DNA of 9,336 bases from Cyanobacteria bacterium UBA11153 (GTDB lineage: Bacteria; Cyanobacteriota; Cyanobacteriia; Cyanobacteriales; Coleofasciculaceae), in assembly GCA_003511885.1 (NCBI GenBank), contig DOIX01000121.1:1-9336 (forward strand), written 5' to 3'. A program made the translations under genes and the position numbers. The stretch's first letter is position 1. Each line of letters starts with the position of its first letter. The notes under the pieces are model-generated. The model ran no database searches. It was not told the DNA's origin and was given only the letters and a program-made list of their open reading frames with translations. Positions 7,199-9,336 of the stretch are shown piece after piece.

Positions 7199-7245
7199 AT
7201 GGCTTAACCGCCCTGCCCCGATAGGTAAGCCATAATTTATTTTTT
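7199..7245 (+). terminator. Terminator- or attenuator-like hairpin before the NAD synthase-like gene
   Basis: ATGGCTTA (7199-7206) and TAAGCCAT (7226-7233) form a perfect 8-bp stem. CC (7208-7209) and GG (7224-7225) can extend it by two pairs past a bulged A. The stem is followed by AATTTATTTTTT (7234-7245), giving a T-rich tail as in intrinsic terminators. It ends directly at the ribosome binding site of the next gene, so it could either separate the asnB transcript from the next gene or act as a conditional attenuator. The dyad could alternatively be a protein operator. Confidence 0.55.
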
Positions 7246-7250
7246 GGAGA
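7246..7250 (+). promoter_or_regulatory. Ribosome binding site of the NAD synthase-like gene
   Basis: GGAGA lies 4 bases before the ATG at 7255 and 7 bases before the adjacent ATG at 7258. The second spacing is more usual, so translation may start one codon later than annotated. Confidence 0.6.
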
Positions 7251-7254
7251 TTAC

Positions 7255-8256
7255 ATGATGAACAATTCAGTAACAGAGGTTTCAACTCCCTTTAACAAGA
7301 ATTCCCTTGATTTAGATGTTGCGAAAGAAACAGAGCGTATTGTAGAGGTTTTGCGGCAAAGCGTCCATCAGACTCTCCGCCGACAGGGGGCTGTGTTAGG
7401 CATTAGTGGTGGCATTGATTCGTCTGTTGTCTTGGCTTTATGTGCCAAAGCGTTTGGGGCAGAGCGTGTAGTGGCGCTATTGTTACCAGAAGGGGAATCT
7501 AGTCCAGATAGTGCCTCTCTAGCACAGTTAGTTGCTGACCATTATGGGGTGCAAACGATTACCGAAGATATTTCTGGAGCGTTGGAGGGGTTTGGATGTT
7601 ACCAAAGGCGCAATGAAGCAATAGCACGGCTGTTTCCTGATTTTGGTGAGGGTTGGAGTGCCAAAATTGCTCTACCAGGTAGCTTACTAGAGAAGGAAAC
7701 TCTTAACATTTTCTCTCTCACTGTAACGAACCCAGCGGGTGAAGAGTTTACCAAGCGTCTGCCTCCCCGCGAATATTATCAGATTGTAGCGGCTTCTAAC
7801 TTCAAACAGCGATCGCGGATGGCGATGCTCTACTATCATGCCGAATTACGGAATTACGCTGTAATTGGTACGCCCAATAAAAATGAACATCTGTTGGGCT
7901 TTTTTGTCAAGCATGGCGATGGTGGCATTGATGTTAGTCCAATTGGGCATTTATTCAAGACACAGGTGTATCAGTTAGCTCGCTACTTAGATGTACCAGC
8001 AGAAATTCAAAAGCGCACACCAACATCAGATACCTATCCTGGCGGTAGCTCCCAAGAGGAATTTTTCTTCCGCCTGCCCTTCGATATTCTTGATACAATT
8101 TGGTTTGGCTACGATCGGAATGTTCCTAATGATGAAATAGCACAGGCGCTTGATTTATCCGTGGAGCAAGTGGAAAGAGTTGTCTCCGATATCGTCCGCA
8201 AACAGCGGACAACTGCCTATCTCAGGATGCCTGCGATTGGAATAGTTGACAATTGA
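7255..8256 (+). CDS. NAD synthase family protein, divergent ammonia-type paralogue
   Basis: This 333-residue cytoplasmic ATP-pyrophosphatase belongs to the NAD synthase family, whose founder amidates deamido-NAD via an adenylate. Seen are the ATP loop SGGIDSS (51-57), the NFKQRSRM stretch (182-189) and GTPNKNEHLLGFF followed by KHGDG (205-223), all matching the family core. Two features differ from canonical NadE. About 40 extra residues sit between the ATP loop and NFKQRSRM (around 130-175). The usual C-terminal LGxxY segment is replaced by FFFRLPF (270-276) after TPTSDTY. The protein lacks the N-terminal glutaminase (nitrilase-like) domain of two-domain NAD synthases, so it must use free ammonia or a partner. 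Its position after an amidotransferase suggests a pathway-specific amidation or adenylation rather than NAD supply (inference). A terminator-like hairpin precedes it, so it may be separately expressed. Its last codons and stop come from a heptamer repeat. Confidence 0.88.
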   Translation: MMNNSVTEVSTPFNKNSLDLDVAKETERIVEVLRQSVHQTLRRQGAVLGISGGIDSSVVLALCAKAFGAERVVALLLPEGESSPDSASLAQLVADHYGVQTITEDISGALEGFGCYQRRNEAIARLFPDFGEGWSAKIALPGSLLEKETLNIFSLTVTNPAGEEFTKRLPPREYYQIVAASNFKQRSRMAMLYYHAELRNYAVIGTPNKNEHLLGFFVKHGDGGIDVSPIGHLFKTQVYQLARYLDVPAEIQKRTPTSDTYPGGSSQEEFFFRLPFDILDTIWFGYDRNVPNDEIAQALDLSVEQVERVVSDIVRKQRTTAYLRMPAIGIVDN

Positions 8257-8346
8257 CAGTTGACAGTTGACAGTTGACAGTTAATAGTTACTCCGACTAC
8301 CCTGTTGTCGATTTTCCATTGTCAATTGTCCATTGTCAACTGTCAG
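8246..8346 (+). repeat. Inverted pair of TTGACAG-type heptamer arrays
   Basis: The left arm (8246-8287) reads TTGACAA, four TTGACAG, then a degenerate TTAATAG. The right arm (8305-8346) holds about six heptamers of the same family in reverse orientation: TTGTCGA, TTTTCCA, TTGTCAA, TTGTCCA, TTGTCAA, CTGTCAG. A 17-base centre separates them. In RNA the arms could fold into an imperfect stem of about 40 pairs including G-U pairs. The left arm supplies the last codons and the TGA stop (8254-8256) of the NAD synthase-like gene, and the right arm abuts the next gene's ribosome binding site. Confidence 0.9.
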
Positions 8347-8351
8347 AGGAG
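8345..8351 (+). promoter_or_regulatory. Ribosome binding site of the SGNH-like gene
   Basis: AGAGGAG ends 11 bases before the ATG at 8363. It supports this ATG over an in-frame TTG at 8333 that lies inside the inverted heptamer array. Confidence 0.65.
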
Positions 8352-8362
8352 ATTTTGGTAAA

Positions 8363-9247
8363 ATGAACACCATTAAACTAAGGACAATTAATCTCAGAAA
8401 ATCGTTCATGCTGATTTTTATATTCATTATAAGTATCGTTTTAATTATAAGATTCCAGGGAGGACAAATGAATACTCAGACTGTTGATTTATCGGCGATT
8501 AAAGCAATTCCTGAATCAGCTTGGGCAAAGCTTTCTCAGGAGAGAATTTTATTCGGACATCAATCTGTAGGAACCAATATTATTAAAGGGATTAGGGATA
8601 TTATAAACGACAATCCTCAGATCAAATTAAATATCATTGAACATTCTCATCCATCAGAAATACCTACTCCAGGATTTATTCATTTTAAGCTAGGCAAAAA
8701 TACCGATCCGCAATCAAAAATAGATGAGTTTTTTAAGATCTTTAAAGAAGAAGTAGATCCCAAGCTAGATCTAGCATTTTTTAAGTTTTGTTATGTTGAT
8801 TTTTCCGAAAAAACTGATGTTGTTCAGGTATTCAATACTTATAAAAAAACAATGAATACCTTGGCATTATCATTCCCACAAACAAAATTTATTCATGTTA
8901 CTGTTCCTCTGAAAGCAGAGCCAAAAAACTCAAATAACTGGCGTACAGGAGCAAAAATATTTATCAAAAGAATCTTGAATCAACCTCTGGATGAATTGAT
9001 TGTCAATAAGCAAAGGAATGAGTTTAATGAGTTACTAAAAGACACATATTCTGGCAAAGCACCTATTTTCGATCTTGCGGCAATCGAAGCAACATTTCCC
9101 GATGGAAAACAACAGGTTTTCTCTAACAATGGAAAAAAATATTTGTCTTTGGTTTCAGACTATACTAATGATGGAGGACACCTTAATGAGATAGGGCGTA
9201 AGGTTGTTGCTGCAAAATTATTAGTCTTCTTAACTGAGCTTTTGTAA
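8363..9247 (+). CDS. Membrane-anchored SGNH/GDSL-hydrolase-like protein
   Basis: This 294-residue protein has basic residues, then one hydrophobic segment (about 15-30), so it is probably anchored in the membrane with its domain outside the cytoplasm. The globular part shows FGHQSVG (64-70), where Ser68 is the probable nucleophile, a buried strand DLAFFKFCYVD (136-146), and a C-terminal DGGHLNEIG (270-278) whose D-x-x-H (Asp270, His273) matches the SGNH catalytic pair. The block III Asn is not obvious. Such proteins include esterases and acyltransferase-like enzymes acting on polysaccharides or lipids; the substrate here is unknown. The DNA is visibly more AT-rich than the upstream genes and carries no HIP1 site, so the gene may have a different origin. 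A second in-frame ATG at 8468 with GGGAGGA just upstream would give a form without the membrane segment. Confidence 0.75.
   Translation: MNTIKLRTINLRKSFMLIFIFIISIVLIIRFQGGQMNTQTVDLSAIKAIPESAWAKLSQERILFGHQSVGTNIIKGIRDIINDNPQIKLNIIEHSHPSEIPTPGFIHFKLGKNTDPQSKIDEFFKIFKEEVDPKLDLAFFKFCYVDFSEKTDVVQVFNTYKKTMNTLALSFPQTKFIHVTVPLKAEPKNSNNWRTGAKIFIKRILNQPLDELIVNKQRNEFNELLKDTYSGKAPIFDLAAIEATFPDGKQQVFSNNGKKYLSLVSDYTNDGGHLNEIGRKVVAAKLLVFLTELL
8458..8464 (+). promoter_or_regulatory. Possible internal ribosome binding site
   Basis: GGGAGGA precedes an in-frame ATG (8468, codon 36 of the SGNH-like gene) by only 3 bases. If used, it would yield a soluble form lacking the membrane segment. The short spacing makes this uncertain, and the bases also encode Gly-Gly in the full-length protein. 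Confidence 0.25.
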
Positions 9248-9336
9248 TCTGGAGCGAGGTATATCTTTCAGGGCTGACGCATTTTATCAGCGGGGGTTTG
9301 AGGAAATACAGTGGTTTCTGCTCTTATGAGGTACAG
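9248..9336. other. Downstream non-coding end of window
   Basis: No gene is recognisable in these 89 bases. GCTGA (9273-9277) and TCAGC (9287-9291) could form a 5-bp stem with a 9-base loop, but no T-run follows, so it is at best a weak terminator candidate. The stretch may lead into a gene beyond the window. Confidence 0.35.

Noticed and set aside
8333..8362. Upstream TTG start for the SGNH-like protein, adding 10 residues
   Set aside because: The TTG and following codons are part of the inverted heptamer array. The ATG at 8363 has AGAGGAG upstream and gives a normal anchor sequence.

Overview
The window looks like part of a cyanobacterial chromosome, most likely from a filamentous species. 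It contains six copies of the cyanobacterial HIP1 octamer GCGATCGC, the proteins read as cyanobacterial in style, and intergenic regions are packed with tandem heptamer repeats (TTGACAG and CTAGGGG types) of the kind known from filamentous cyanobacteria. The species cannot be determined from this sequence.

Layout: bases 1-549 are an AT-rich stretch with no convincing gene, likely a leader or promoter region. Six genes follow, all on the + strand: (1) 550-3207, a nonribosomal peptide synthetase protein with condensation, carrier and thioesterase domains but no adenylation domain; (2) 3317-3589, a stand-alone acyl carrier protein; (3) 3595-5118, an AMP-forming ligase, 5 bases after the carrier gene; (4) 5151-7112, a full-length glutamine-dependent asparagine synthetase-type amidotransferase; (5) 7255-8256, a divergent ammonia-type NAD synthase homologue with an extra segment; (6) 8363-9247, a membrane-anchored SGNH/GDSL-hydrolase-like protein in visibly more AT-rich DNA. 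Bases 9248-9336 hold no recognisable gene.

How the genes may work together (inference): the ligase would activate a carboxylic or amino acid as an acyl-AMP and load it onto the small carrier protein. The condensation-carrier-thioesterase protein would join it to another building block and release the product. The two ATP-pyrophosphatase enzymes (genes 4 and 5) would form amides. The ligase, carrier and amidotransferase set resembles the one that accompanies exosortase A/EPS loci in proteobacteria, but no exosortase is visible here. The product is unknown. The SGNH protein may act on a product outside the cytoplasmic membrane, or may be an unrelated neighbour.

The intergenic DNA is unusual. 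Heptamer repeats lie at four of the five gene junctions, and they supply the stop codons of genes 1 and 5 and overlap that of gene 3. They form a 10-bp hairpin between genes 3 and 4, a G-quadruplex-type run followed by a terminator-like hairpin between genes 4 and 5, and a large inverted array between genes 5 and 6.
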